47,572 bases of DNA. Origin: CAKSHC01 sp045595395. GTDB lineage: Bacteria > Bacillota > Clostridia > Oscillospirales > UMGS1783. The notes under the pieces were generated by a model that was not told the origin of the DNA, searched no databases, and saw nothing but the letters and a program-made list of their open reading frames with translations. The position numbers and the translations under genes are program-made. Numbering within the stretch: the first letter of the stretch is position 1; each line of letters opens with the position of its first letter. Where the stretch lies: positions 1 to 47,572 of the forward strand of contig JAZOAH010000009.1 of assembly GCA_045595395.1 (NCBI GenBank). Direction: 5' to 3'. Positions 1-7,112 of the stretch are shown here, piece after piece.

Positions 1-563
1 GTGAGAACGCCTACGGGTACATGAAGAGTGAGGCAGGGGTGCATCGCCTCGTCCGCGTCTCCCCCTTCGACTCCCAGGGACGCCGTCACACGTCGTTCGC
101 GTCGGTCGAAGTCATGCCCGAAATCGACGACACCATTGAGGTCGACCTGCGGCCGGAAGACATTGAAATGGAAGTGTACCGCGCCTCCGGTGCCGGCGGG
201 CAGAAGGTCAACAAGACCTCCTCGGCCGTCCGTCTCATCCACAAGCCCACGGGCATTGTGGTCAGCTGCCAGGTGGAGCGTTCGCAGCACCAGAACCGCG
301 AAGTCTGCATGCGCATGCTGAAGTCCAAGCTCATTGAGATCAAAGAGCGCGAGCACCTCGACAAAATCGAGGACATCAAGGGCGACCAGCTGCAAATCGC
401 CTGGGGTTCCCAAATCCGCTCCTACGTCTTCATGCCCTACACCCTCGCCAAGGACCACCGCACCAACTTCGAAATGGGCAACATCAACGCCGTCATGGAC
501 GGCGACCTCGACGGCTTCATCAACGCCTACTTAACGGCACTGTCGCAGGGCAAAAAATTCTGA
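1..563 (+). CDS. prfB: Peptide chain release factor 2, C-terminal part (partial)
   Basis: Release factor 2 recognises UGA and UAA stop codons and triggers hydrolysis of the peptidyl-tRNA ester on the ribosome. The frame is open from the window edge (codons from base 3), so the true start lies upstream. The visible part has the domain-3 signature GAGGQKVNKT with the catalytic GGQ, followed by the usual C-terminal helix region. The stretch LVRVSPFDSQGRRHTSF is typical of RF2 rather than RF1. The N-terminal domain, the SPF anticodon-like motif and any programmed frameshift site are outside the window. A strong terminator follows directly. Confidence 0.96.
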   Translation, partial: ENAYGYMKSEAGVHRLVRVSPFDSQGRRHTSFASVEVMPEIDDTIEVDLRPEDIEMEVYRASGAGGQKVNKTSSAVRLIHKPTGIVVSCQVERSQHQNREVCMRMLKSKLIEIKEREHLDKIEDIKGDQLQIAWGSQIRSYVFMPYTLAKDHRTNFEMGNINAVMDGDLDGFINAYLTALSQGKKF

Positions 564-567
564 CTCT

Positions 568-600
568 AAATAACGGCCGAATATCGGCCGTTATTTTTGT
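568..600 (+). terminator. Rho-independent terminator of prfB
   Basis: A 13-bp perfect stem (568-580 with 584-596) with a 3-nt loop runs into a T-rich tract, five bases after the prfB stop. Confidence 0.9.
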
Positions 601-612
601 AAAGTTATCAAA

Positions 613-676
613 TTTTATATCTTTTTTATTTCTTTTGTCTTTTGTTTTATATCTTTATGTAAAATTTTATATCTTT
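613..676. repeat. Three exact copies of TTTTATATCTTT
   Basis: The 12-mer TTTTATATCTTT occurs at 613-624, 645-656 and 665-676. Start-to-start distances are 32 and 20 bp, close to three and two helical turns. The copies lie 20-80 bp upstream of the -35 box of the AlbA_2 gene, so a regulator binding site is possible. The surrounding DNA is extremely AT-rich, which raises the chance of coincidence. Confidence 0.6.
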
Positions 677-694
677 ACAATAATTTTGTTTTCC

Positions 695-723
695 TTGATT
701 TTTTTTGCCATACTGTATATAAT
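695..723 (+). promoter_or_regulatory. Promoter of the AlbA_2 gene
   Basis: -35 TTGATT (695-700), 17-bp spacer, -10 TATAAT (718-723). The expected start near 730 leaves a leader of only about 10 nt that is almost entirely the Shine-Dalgarno AGGTG. Confidence 0.8.
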
Positions 724-740
724 AATAGTGAGGTGATTTT

Positions 741-2174
741 ATGACAAGCAAAGAGCTTTTACAACTGATTGATGAGGTTGTTGCCTCGCGCTCAGAATTT
801 CAGCATATTGAATTAAAAGCAGCTCGAAACGGTTGCCCGGATCGTTTGTATGACACGCTGTCCAGTTTTTCCAATCGGGATGACGGCGGTATCATCATTT
901 TTGGCATTGACGAACAAAACGATTTTGAAAAATGCGGCATTTACGATCTGCATGATCTTCAGCAAAAGGTAACCAACCAATGCAACAACATGATCCCCAA
1001 GGTTCGGCCGCTGTTTTCCTATGCGCAGATCGATGAAAAACAGTTTTGCTCCGCTGAAATTCCCTCCATTGATATTTCTGAACGACCCTGTCATTATGCC
1101 GGTAAAGGCCCTTTAAAGGGATCCTATATCCGGGTAGGGACCAGCGACGAACCCATGAGCGAGTATGAAATATACAGCTATGAGGCCTATCGCAAAAAAT
1201 ATCAGGACGATATTCGCCCGATCGCCCGTGTATCGACCGGTTCCATCGATCAAATTGCCTTGAACAATTATCTAGCACTTCTGTGCAATCATAAGCCCAA
1301 TCTCTCCCGGCTCACACAAGAGCAGGTGGCAGAGCTTGTGAGCGTTACGGTAAACGGACAATACTCTCTCATGTCGACCCTACTGTTCGGCCTGTATCCG
1401 CAAGCCTATTTCCCCCAGCTGTGCATCATTGCCACCGCCATACCGGGCACGGAAATGGGACAGTTAGGCGAACATAACGAACGCTTCACTGACAACCGTA
1501 GGATCGAGGGCACGATTCCTGATATGCTTAACGACGCCTTGGCCTTTGTCATGAAAAACATTCGGATCAAGACCATTGTTGATGGCACAACCGGCAATCG
1601 ACAGGATCTTCCCGAATACCCGATTACAGCCATTCGCGAAATTATATTAAACGCATTAGTTCACCGTGATTACAGTTTCCACACCGAGGGTATGCCCATT
1701 CAGTTACAAATATTTACCGATCGTATCGTTGTTACCAACCCCGGCGGTCTCTATGGCCGTATCAGCCTCAATCGCCTGGGACAGGTTCAAGCCGACACGA
1801 GAAATCCAGCATTAGCAACCGCTTTGGAAGCTCTTAAAATTACAGAAAACAGATACTCCGGCATCCCCACCATCCGTCGCGAAATGGCCGAATATGGCTT
1901 GCCAATGCCCCAGTTTGAAGATAGCCGGAATTCCTTTCGCGTAACGCTGTTTAACGAACGGACGGCCGCCACAAAAAGGACAGTCGACACACAAGCCATA
2001 CTTTCGTTTTGCTCTACCCCTCGCACGAGACAAGAACTGGCCAACTATTTGGGTATTCGATCGATCGGCTACGCCATTGCCACCTATATTACACCTCTTG
2101 TAGAAGATGGCAGTCTTAAACTTACGAAACCCAATACCCCCAAAAGCCCCCGGCAACAGTATGTAGCAAAATAA
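741..2174 (+). CDS. AlbA_2/Schlafen-type DNA-binding protein with GHKL-like ATPase domain
   Basis: This 477-residue protein matches the layout of the COG2865 family of putative transcriptional regulators. An AlbA_2 domain spans residues 10-130 (FQHIELKAA near the start, then FSNRDDGGIIIFGID). A divergent ATPase region follows at about 270-405, with AIREIILNALVHRDYS as the N-box-like motif and VTNPGGL as the G-box-like motif. A winged-helix-like tail lies after about 430. Function is unproven; family members are regulators or stand-alone accessory genes, often beside mobile or defence DNA. Codon use is more AT-rich than in the neighbouring genes, suggesting horizontal gain. ATG at 741 follows AGGTG at the right distance. 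Confidence 0.85.
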   Translation: MTSKELLQLIDEVVASRSEFQHIELKAARNGCPDRLYDTLSSFSNRDDGGIIIFGIDEQNDFEKCGIYDLHDLQQKVTNQCNNMIPKVRPLFSYAQIDEKQFCSAEIPSIDISERPCHYAGKGPLKGSYIRVGTSDEPMSEYEIYSYEAYRKKYQDDIRPIARVSTGSIDQIALNNYLALLCNHKPNLSRLTQEQVAELVSVTVNGQYSLMSTLLFGLYPQAYFPQLCIIATAIPGTEMGQLGEHNERFTDNRRIEGTIPDMLNDALAFVMKNIRIKTIVDGTTGNRQDLPEYPITAIREIILNALVHRDYSFHTEGMPIQLQIFTDRIVVTNPGGLYGRISLNRLGQVQADTRNPALATALEALKITENRYSGIPTIRREMAEYGLPMPQFEDSRNSFRVTLFNERTAATKRTVDTQAILSFCSTPRTRQELANYLGIRSIGYAIATYITPLVEDGSLKLTKPNTPKSPRQQYVAK

Positions 2175-2203
2175 TTTTTCTCTGCAAATAATCCCTTATA
2201 ACC

Positions 2204-2237
2204 AAAAGGAGAGTCAAAATTGACTCTCCTTTACTTT
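2204..2237 (+). terminator. Terminator of the AlbA_2 gene
   Basis: A 13-bp perfect inverted repeat (2205-2217 with 2220-2232) has AAAGGAGAGTCAA as its left arm. The 2-nt loop means the inner pairs probably open. It also covers the stop codon of the XRE remnant on the other strand. Confidence 0.8.
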
Positions 2238-2392
2238 TCCTCGTTACGCCCCGTTAGATAATCCAACGAAACATCGAACAGATCGGCGATCCGCACCAAA
2301 ATTTCTATTTTTGGCTCACGCGTCATCAATTCATAATTTTGATAGGTTTTCTCAGTAATGTCGCAGTAAATGGCAACCTGCCCCTGCGTCAT
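2231..2392 (-). pseudogene. Remnant of an XRE/Cro-CI family repressor, N-terminus lost
   Basis: Read on the minus strand, 2392-2231 encodes 53 residues with the pattern of a Cro/CI helix-turn-helix: MTQGQVA, EKTYQNYE, then IADLFDVSLDYLTG at the end. The in-frame sequence upstream gives KEKG, the residues normally just before MTQ, and then a TGA stop. At that point the DNA changes into 7-bp repeats. The first helix of the domain, with any upstream promoter, is therefore missing and replaced by repeats. A short protein could still start at 2392, but I see no Shine-Dalgarno for it. The likely history is a regulator truncated by repeat insertion or deletion. Confidence 0.7.
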
Positions 2393-2405
2393 TCCCTTTT
2401 CCTTA

Positions 2406-2498
2406 ATTCATCATTCATCATCCATCACTCATCATTTCGCATTTCCAAGGCTCCCTGCCGTGCTTCCAAAATGAGAAATGATACATGATCATTGATAA
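2406..2498. repeat. Heptamer repeat island with two opposed arrays
   Basis: Left array 2406-2440 is five consecutive 7-mers: ATTCATC, ATTCATC, ATCCATC, ACTCATC, ATTTCGC. Right array 2471-2498 is four 7-mers: ATGAGAA, ATGATAC, ATGATCA, TTGATAA. The left units read as GATGAAT on the other strand, so the two arrays face each other across a 30-bp core (2441-2470). The island lies between the XRE remnant and the terminator of the DMT transporter. Confidence 0.75.
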
Positions 2499-2514
2499 AT
2501 ACAAAATGATAGTC

Positions 2515-2544
2515 AAAAAAGAGAGTCACTCGACTCTCTTTTTT
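2515..2544 (-). terminator. Terminator of the DMT transporter gene
   Basis: Stem GAGAGTC (2521-2527) pairs with GACTCTC (2532-2538). A-runs and T-runs flank both sides, so it can work in both directions. The stop codon of the transporter gene lies inside it. Confidence 0.85.
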
Positions 2545-3419
2545 CTTATCTTATCGCCAAACTGGGCAAAGATGACCGCCGCAAAGACCAGCGTACAGCC
2601 GATCAATTCCCTCGCCGTCAGCCGCTCGCCCAGGATCAGCCAGCCCGACAGGGCGGCAAAGACCGACTCCAGGCTCATCAGCAGCGTGGCCAGCGCCGGC
2701 GGCAAAAACCGTTGCCCCACCATCTGCAGGGTGTAGGCCACGCCCGACGAGAGCACGCCGACATACAGCAGCGGCCCGATGCAGGCCACCCACTGCGCCA
2801 TGGTCGCCTGCTCAAAGATCAGGCTGAACAGTACCGAGAACAGCCCCGCCGTCGTCAACTGGACCACCGACAGCATCACGGCATTGACCTTTCCGACAAA
2901 ATGATCGACCAGCAAGATCTGCACCGAATAAACCAGCGCACAACCCAGCACCAGTGCGTCGCCCGCCTCAATCGTGAAGGCCTGGCTCACCGACAGCAGG
3001 TATGTACCCAACAAAGCCACCGCCACGCTGACCCAAACCGTCCATCCGACCCTCTGCTTGAGGAATAATCCTAAAATAGGAACAATTACTACATATAATA
3101 CCGTTAAAAATCCGGCCTTGCCGGCACCCGACTGCCCGACGCCCGCTTGCTGCAGACCGCTGGCCAGAGCCAAAGCCGCCCCGCAGGCGACACCGCCCAA
3201 GAGCAACAGCCGATTGTTGCGGGTCACCCCCGCCTTTTTCTCCTTGCGGGCGGATAACAGGGCCACCGGCAGCACCGCCATCGCCCCGATCAAGGAGCGG
3301 GCGGCGGTAAAGGCGATGGGCGGTAGGCTCTCGCTGCCCATATACTGCGCCACAAAGGCCGACCCCCAGATGATGGTGGTGATCAACAGGCAGACAATTC
3401 CGATCCACTGTTTTTTCAT
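2526..3419 (-). CDS. DMT superfamily (EamA/RhaT-type) transporter
   Basis: A 297-residue integral membrane protein with ten predicted hydrophobic segments in two five-helix halves, the usual EamA length and fold. The N-terminus (ITTIIWGSAFVAQ) and the conserved tract near the C-terminus (ESVFAALSGWLILGERLTA) are characteristic. Members export or import small metabolites across the cytoplasmic membrane; the substrate cannot be told from sequence. It starts at ATG 3419 with GGAG just upstream. It follows degV on the same strand, but a terminator separates them and I see no clear own promoter, so it may depend on read-through. Confidence 0.9.
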   Translation of the reverse strand: MKKQWIGIVCLLITTIIWGSAFVAQYMGSESLPPIAFTAARSLIGAMAVLPVALLSARKEKKAGVTRNNRLLLLGGVACGAALALASGLQQAGVGQSGAGKAGFLTVLYVVIVPILGLFLKQRVGWTVWVSVAVALLGTYLLSVSQAFTIEAGDALVLGCALVYSVQILLVDHFVGKVNAVMLSVVQLTTAGLFSVLFSLIFEQATMAQWVACIGPLLYVGVLSSGVAYTLQMVGQRFLPPALATLLMSLESVFAALSGWLILGERLTARELIGCTLVFAAVIFAQFGDKIRKKRVE

Positions 3420-3430
3420 ATATACTCCAT

Positions 3431-3455
3431 AGAAAAGGGGCGGTCACGCCGCCCC
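3431..3455 (-). terminator. Terminator between degV and the DMT gene
   Basis: A 7-bp GC stem (3437-3443 with 3449-3455) is followed on the minus strand by TTTTCT, just after the degV stop codon. Confidence 0.8.
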
Positions 3456-3460
3456 ACTTT

Positions 3461-4318
3461 TTATTTGGTTAAGAACAAAACGCCCAAGGTGGCCGGGCCG
3501 CAATGGCAGGAAATGGTGCAGGAGGCACGGCTGACCAGGATCTCACCGAACTCATGGTGCTTGACCAGCTCCTCACGCACGATCTCGATCATCTTCTCGT
3601 CGATGCCCGAATGGGTGATGAAGATGCGGCTGGTGTCGATATCGGGGTAGAGCGCCATCTGATCCTTAACATAGCTGACCAGCACCTTACTCAGCTCGCC
3701 ACGATATTTTTTGTCCACCTTCATGGCGCCGTTCTCATCGTTGTGCACCTTGATGGACGGCTTGAGCTTGAGCAGGTTGGCACCAAAGGCCAACACCGCC
3801 GAGCAGCGGCCGCCGGCCGCCATAAACTCCAGCGTATCCAGCACAAACGAGGCATGGGACTTGGGGATGGTGTCGGTGATGATCTGTGCAATTTCGGCCG
3901 CATCCTTGCCTTGTTCACGCAGGTCGCAAGCCTTGAGCACCAGCAGACCGATACCGGTCGACAGGTTGCAGGAATCAATAACCAAGACCTTGCCGTCAAA
4001 CTCCTCGGCCGCCATGCGGCAATTATTATAGGAGGAGGAGAGGGCCGATCCTAGCGTTAGGTGCACCACCGTGTTGCCCGCCTCGACCATCGGCGTAAAA
4101 TAGTCGATATACTCACCCACGCTGATGGCGCTGGTCTTGGGCAGGGCCTTGCGCTCCCAATAGGCCTGATACAGGTCATCGGGGGTAATGTCCACGCTAT
4201 CGATATACTCGACATTCTCTAAATTGATATGGTAGGGCATGGTCGGAATCCCGAGCTGCTCCATCTTCTCCTGCGGCAGATCGCAGGTTTTATCGGCACT
4301 GATAATAACCATGTTCAT
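3461..4318 (-). CDS. DegV family fatty-acid-binding protein (FakB-like)
   Basis: A 285-residue cytosolic protein of the DegV fold. It begins with IISADKTCDLP, has the loop LTLGSALSSSYNNC, and ends with CHCGPATLGVLF, which matches the family's conserved C-terminal GPG/T-like motif. DegV/FakB proteins bind a fatty acid and present it to the kinase FakA to make acyl-phosphate for phospholipid synthesis. No fakA-like DAK gene lies in the window, and FakB function is inferred from the family only. The start ATG 4318 has AGGAG upstream. Confidence 0.93.
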   Translation of the reverse strand: MNMVIISADKTCDLPQEKMEQLGIPTMPYHINLENVEYIDSVDITPDDLYQAYWERKALPKTSAISVGEYIDYFTPMVEAGNTVVHLTLGSALSSSYNNCRMAAEEFDGKVLVIDSCNLSTGIGLLVLKACDLREQGKDAAEIAQIITDTIPKSHASFVLDTLEFMAAGGRCSAVLAFGANLLKLKPSIKVHNDENGAMKVDKKYRGELSKVLVSYVKDQMALYPDIDTSRIFITHSGIDEKMIEIVREELVKHHEFGEILVSRASCTISCHCGPATLGVLFLTK

Positions 4319-4340
4319 ACTCCTTTAACAAATTACCTAT

Positions 4341-4369
4341 ATTATAGCAGAATTACTTGCTCCCGTCAA
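4341..4369 (-). promoter_or_regulatory. Promoter of degV
   Basis: On the minus strand: -35 TTGACG (4369-4364), 17-bp spacer, -10 TATAAT (4346-4341). Its -35 abuts the -35 of the opposite promoter, forming the palindrome CGTCAAGTTGACG (4364-4376). Confidence 0.85.
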
Positions 4370-4370
4370 G

Positions 4371-4399
4371 TTGACGAAAGTAGCTTTTTGGGGTACAAT
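4371..4399 (+). promoter_or_regulatory. Promoter of the nucleosidase operon, probably giving a leaderless mRNA
   Basis: -35 TTGACG (4371-4376), 17-bp spacer, -10 TACAAT (4394-4399). The start of transcription is expected at 4405-4407, and the in-frame ATG is at 4407, so there is no room for a Shine-Dalgarno. Confidence 0.8.
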
Positions 4400-4400
4400 A

Positions 4401-5072
4401 ATGGGTATGAAACCGTTACTGATCTTAGCGCCCATGCGCACCGAAATGAGCCGATATGAGTCGGTGCTCCAAACCCAAACCACCCTCGCCCACCGCCCCC
4501 TCTTTTCGGGTACGGTAGGCGGCTTTCCCGTGTCTGTGCTCAACACCGGCATGGGCCTGACCAACACCGTCATCGCCCTGTCGGCGGCCCTCGATACGCT
4601 CGACCCCTGCGCCGTCCTCTCCCAGGGCACAGCAGGCGCCCATGTAGAATCCCTACGGGTGGGCGACATCGTCTGCGCCGACGCCTTTGTCTACGGCGAC
4701 TCCCGCAAGGGCGGCGAGATCCTGCCCGTTGAGGTGCTGGGCAAGATGGTCACATCCTTACCCGTACACCCGCACTTTGTCGAACTGGGTCAAAAGCACG
4801 GCCTTGCCGTGGGCACCGTTATGTCGGGCTATGCCTGGAACACCAACCCCGCCCTCATCCGCCGCTGCCATGAGCTCTACGGCAGTCTGTGCGAGGAGAT
4901 GGAGGATGCGGCGGCCGCCCAAGTCTGTTTGGAACGAGGCATCCCCCACGGCAGCCTGCGGGTCATTTCCAATAACCACCTGCGTGAGGATGGCGGCTAC
5001 GACCTGTCCTGCGCCGACACATTACAAGAAGTTATCCTATCTCTTATAGCAAACGGAGAATGTCACCTGTGA
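4401..5072 (+). CDS. MTA/SAH nucleosidase-like nucleoside phosphorylase family protein
   Basis: A purine nucleosidase of the PNP_UDP_1 fold, 223 residues from ATG 4401 or 221 from ATG 4407. Visible are the N-terminal MRTEM (aligning with the catalytic-Glu region of MTA/SAH nucleosidase), GTAGAHVESLRVGDIV, and EMEDAAAAQVC carrying the ribose-binding Met-Glu. At the position of the general acid Asp (ISD in MTA/SAH nucleosidase) it reads ISNN. An Asn there is, as I recall, also seen in futalosine hydrolases, so the substrate is uncertain. The frame is open from 4371, but that part is occupied by the promoter, so the start must be 4401 or 4407. It overlaps the next gene by 13 bp, indicating an operon. 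Confidence 0.82.
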   Translation: MGMKPLLILAPMRTEMSRYESVLQTQTTLAHRPLFSGTVGGFPVSVLNTGMGLTNTVIALSAALDTLDPCAVLSQGTAGAHVESLRVGDIVCADAFVYGDSRKGGEILPVEVLGKMVTSLPVHPHFVELGQKHGLAVGTVMSGYAWNTNPALIRRCHELYGSLCEEMEDAAAAQVCLERGIPHGSLRVISNNHLREDGGYDLSCADTLQEVILSLIANGECHL

Positions 5073-5839
5073 AGACCAACTACCATACCCACACCTTCCG
5101 CTGCAAGCATGCGGTGGGTGACGATGAAACCTATGTTTTGACCGCCATCGCCGCCGGCTTTGATGTGCTCGGCTTTGCCGACCACTGCCCCTGGCCCTTC
5201 GCCGGCGGCTACCGCAGCGATATCCGCATGGAGGTGGAGATGCTCGAGGACTATATCGGCAACCTCACCCGCCTGCGTGAGCAGTACAAGGACCGCATCG
5301 ACATCAGGATCGGCCTGGAATGTGAATATTTCGAAGAGTATATGCCCTGGTTGACCCAAACGGCCGCCCGCCACGGGCTGTATCTCATCTTCGGCAACCA
5401 TTTCGCCCAAAGCGAGGAGAGCGGCACCCGCTATTTCGGCAACGACTGCTCCACGCCCGAACGGCTGGAGGAGTACCGCCAAAGCTCACTGCGTGGTATC
5501 AATTCGGGCGCCTTTGCCTATTTTGCCCACCCCGACCTCTTTTTACGCAGCTATCCCGTCTTTGACGAGCAGGCCCGCAAGGTGTCACAGGAGATCTGCC
5601 GTGCCGCCGCCATTATGGATCTGCCGCTCGAGTTTAACCTCTCGGGCTTCCGCTTTGATGACGACTGCCGCCGTGGCTTCCCCCATCCCGAGTTCTGGAA
5701 GATAGCCGCCGCATGCGGCAACAAGGCCATCATCGGCTTCGATGCCCATTCCCACTCGGCCCTGCGCAACGATGCCGACTACCTGCGTGCCATCGCCATT
5801 CTCGACAAACTCAACATCGAAAGGATCGACACCATATGA
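5060..5839 (+). CDS. PHP-domain phosphatase, histidinol-phosphatase-like
   Basis: A 259-residue PHP metal-dependent phosphoesterase. Metal-binding motifs in order are NYHTHTFRCKHA near the N-terminus, GFADHCPW, GLECEYFEEY, GNHF, FAHPDLF and GFDAHSH near the C-terminus. This order matches HisJ/HisK-type histidinol phosphatases, which remove phosphate from L-histidinol phosphate. No other his gene is nearby, so it could act on another phosphate ester. ATG 5060 lies inside the end of the nucleosidase gene. Its stop shares ATGA with the next start, implying translational coupling. Confidence 0.85.
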   Translation: MSPVKTNYHTHTFRCKHAVGDDETYVLTAIAAGFDVLGFADHCPWPFAGGYRSDIRMEVEMLEDYIGNLTRLREQYKDRIDIRIGLECEYFEEYMPWLTQTAARHGLYLIFGNHFAQSEESGTRYFGNDCSTPERLEEYRQSSLRGINSGAFAYFAHPDLFLRSYPVFDEQARKVSQEICRAAAIMDLPLEFNLSGFRFDDDCRRGFPHPEFWKIAAACGNKAIIGFDAHSHSALRNDADYLRAIAILDKLNIERIDTI

Positions 5840-7056
5840 AAAAGACCGCCCTTCGTGCCTACGCCCGCCTCATCGCCCGCAAAGGCGCCAACATCCAGAA
5901 AAAACAACCGGTCATCATCACCGCCGAGCTCGACCAGCCCGCCTTTGTCGAGATGCTGGTCGATGAATGTTACAAGGCCGGCGCCTCCCGTGTTGATGTC
6001 AAGTGGACCCATCAGCCCCTCACCCGCCTGGACGTTCGCCATTGCAGCAAGACCACCCTGTCGGCCGTGGCCGATTGGGAGGTGGAACAGATGAAGCACC
6101 GGGAGGCCACCCTCCCCGCCATGATCTATCTCGAATCAGACGACCCCGACGGTCTGCGTGGCATCGACCAGGACAAATACACCAAGGCCATCCAGGCCCG
6201 CCGTAAGGTCTTCAAGCCCTTCCGTGATCGGATGGACAACCACTACCAGTGGTGCATCGCCGCCGTCCCCGGCGTCAAGTGGGCCAAGAAACTCTTCCCC
6301 CACCTCTCCAAAAACCAGGCCGTCGAGGCGCTGTGGGATGCCATCCTCAAGGCCTCCCGTGCCGATATCGACCCCCTCAAGCAGTGGGACGAGCACAACG
6401 CCAACCTGGCCGCCCGCAGCACCTGGCTCAATTCGCTGGGGCTGCGAGAACTTCATTACCGCTCCGCCAACGGCACCGACCTGACCGTCGGCCTGATCGA
6501 GCATACCAACTTCGTCGGCGGCGCCGGCAACACGGCCGAGGGCGTGACCTATAACGCCAACATCCCCTCCGACGAGATCTTCATCACCCCCTGCAAGGGC
6601 AAGGCCGAGGGCAGGGTGGTGTCCACCATGCCCCTGTCCTATCAAAGCGAACTGATCGAGAACTTCTCCATCACCTTTCAGGACGGCAAAGCCGTGTCCT
6701 GGCAGGCCGAGAAAAACGGCCACCTGCTCGATAAACTCATGGCCATGGACGAGAACGCCGGCTATCTTGGCGAATGTGCCCTCGTCCCCTACGACTGCCC
6801 CATCAACCAGCTCGGCATCCTTTTCTACAACACCCTGTTTGACGAGAACGCCTCCTGCCACCTGGCGCTGGGTGCCGGCTACAGCGAGTGCCTGGAGGGC
6901 TTTGAAGACCTCTCCCATGAGGAATGTACCGCCCGTGGCGTCAACGATTCGATCGTCCACGTCGATTTCATGATCGGCGCACCCGACCTGAGCATCACCG
7001 GCATCGATCAGGCCGGCAACGAAATTCCCATCTTTGTCAACGGAACCTGGGCCTAA
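5836..7056 (+). CDS. M29 family aminopeptidase (AmpS/PepS type)
   Basis: A 406-residue cytosolic metallo-aminopeptidase that removes N-terminal residues from peptides. Candidate metal ligands are present: Glu in SDEIFITP, Glu in YLGECALVP, His in CHLALGAGYSE, and His and Asp in SIVHVDFMIGAPDL. The longer open frame from 5713 is rejected because ATG 5836 overlaps the preceding stop in ATGA and begins the conserved family N-terminus. It is the last gene of the operon and is followed by a bidirectional terminator. Confidence 0.93.
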   Translation: MKKTALRAYARLIARKGANIQKKQPVIITAELDQPAFVEMLVDECYKAGASRVDVKWTHQPLTRLDVRHCSKTTLSAVADWEVEQMKHREATLPAMIYLESDDPDGLRGIDQDKYTKAIQARRKVFKPFRDRMDNHYQWCIAAVPGVKWAKKLFPHLSKNQAVEALWDAILKASRADIDPLKQWDEHNANLAARSTWLNSLGLRELHYRSANGTDLTVGLIEHTNFVGGAGNTAEGVTYNANIPSDEIFITPCKGKAEGRVVSTMPLSYQSELIENFSITFQDGKAVSWQAEKNGHLLDKLMAMDENAGYLGECALVPYDCPINQLGILFYNTLFDENASCHLALGAGYSECLEGFEDLSHEECTARGVNDSIVHVDFMIGAPDLSITGIDQAGNEIPIFVNGTWA

Positions 7057-7073
7057 CCCCGTTACCTAAAAGA

Positions 7074-7103
7074 AAAAGCCACCCGAATGGGTGGCTTTTG
7101 TTT
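7074..7103. terminator. Bidirectional terminator
   Basis: An 11-bp perfect stem (7074-7084 with 7089-7099) with A-runs and T-runs on both sides serves the aminopeptidase gene and the convergent lipoprotein gene. Confidence 0.93.
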
Positions 7104-7112
7104 TGTCTTCAA

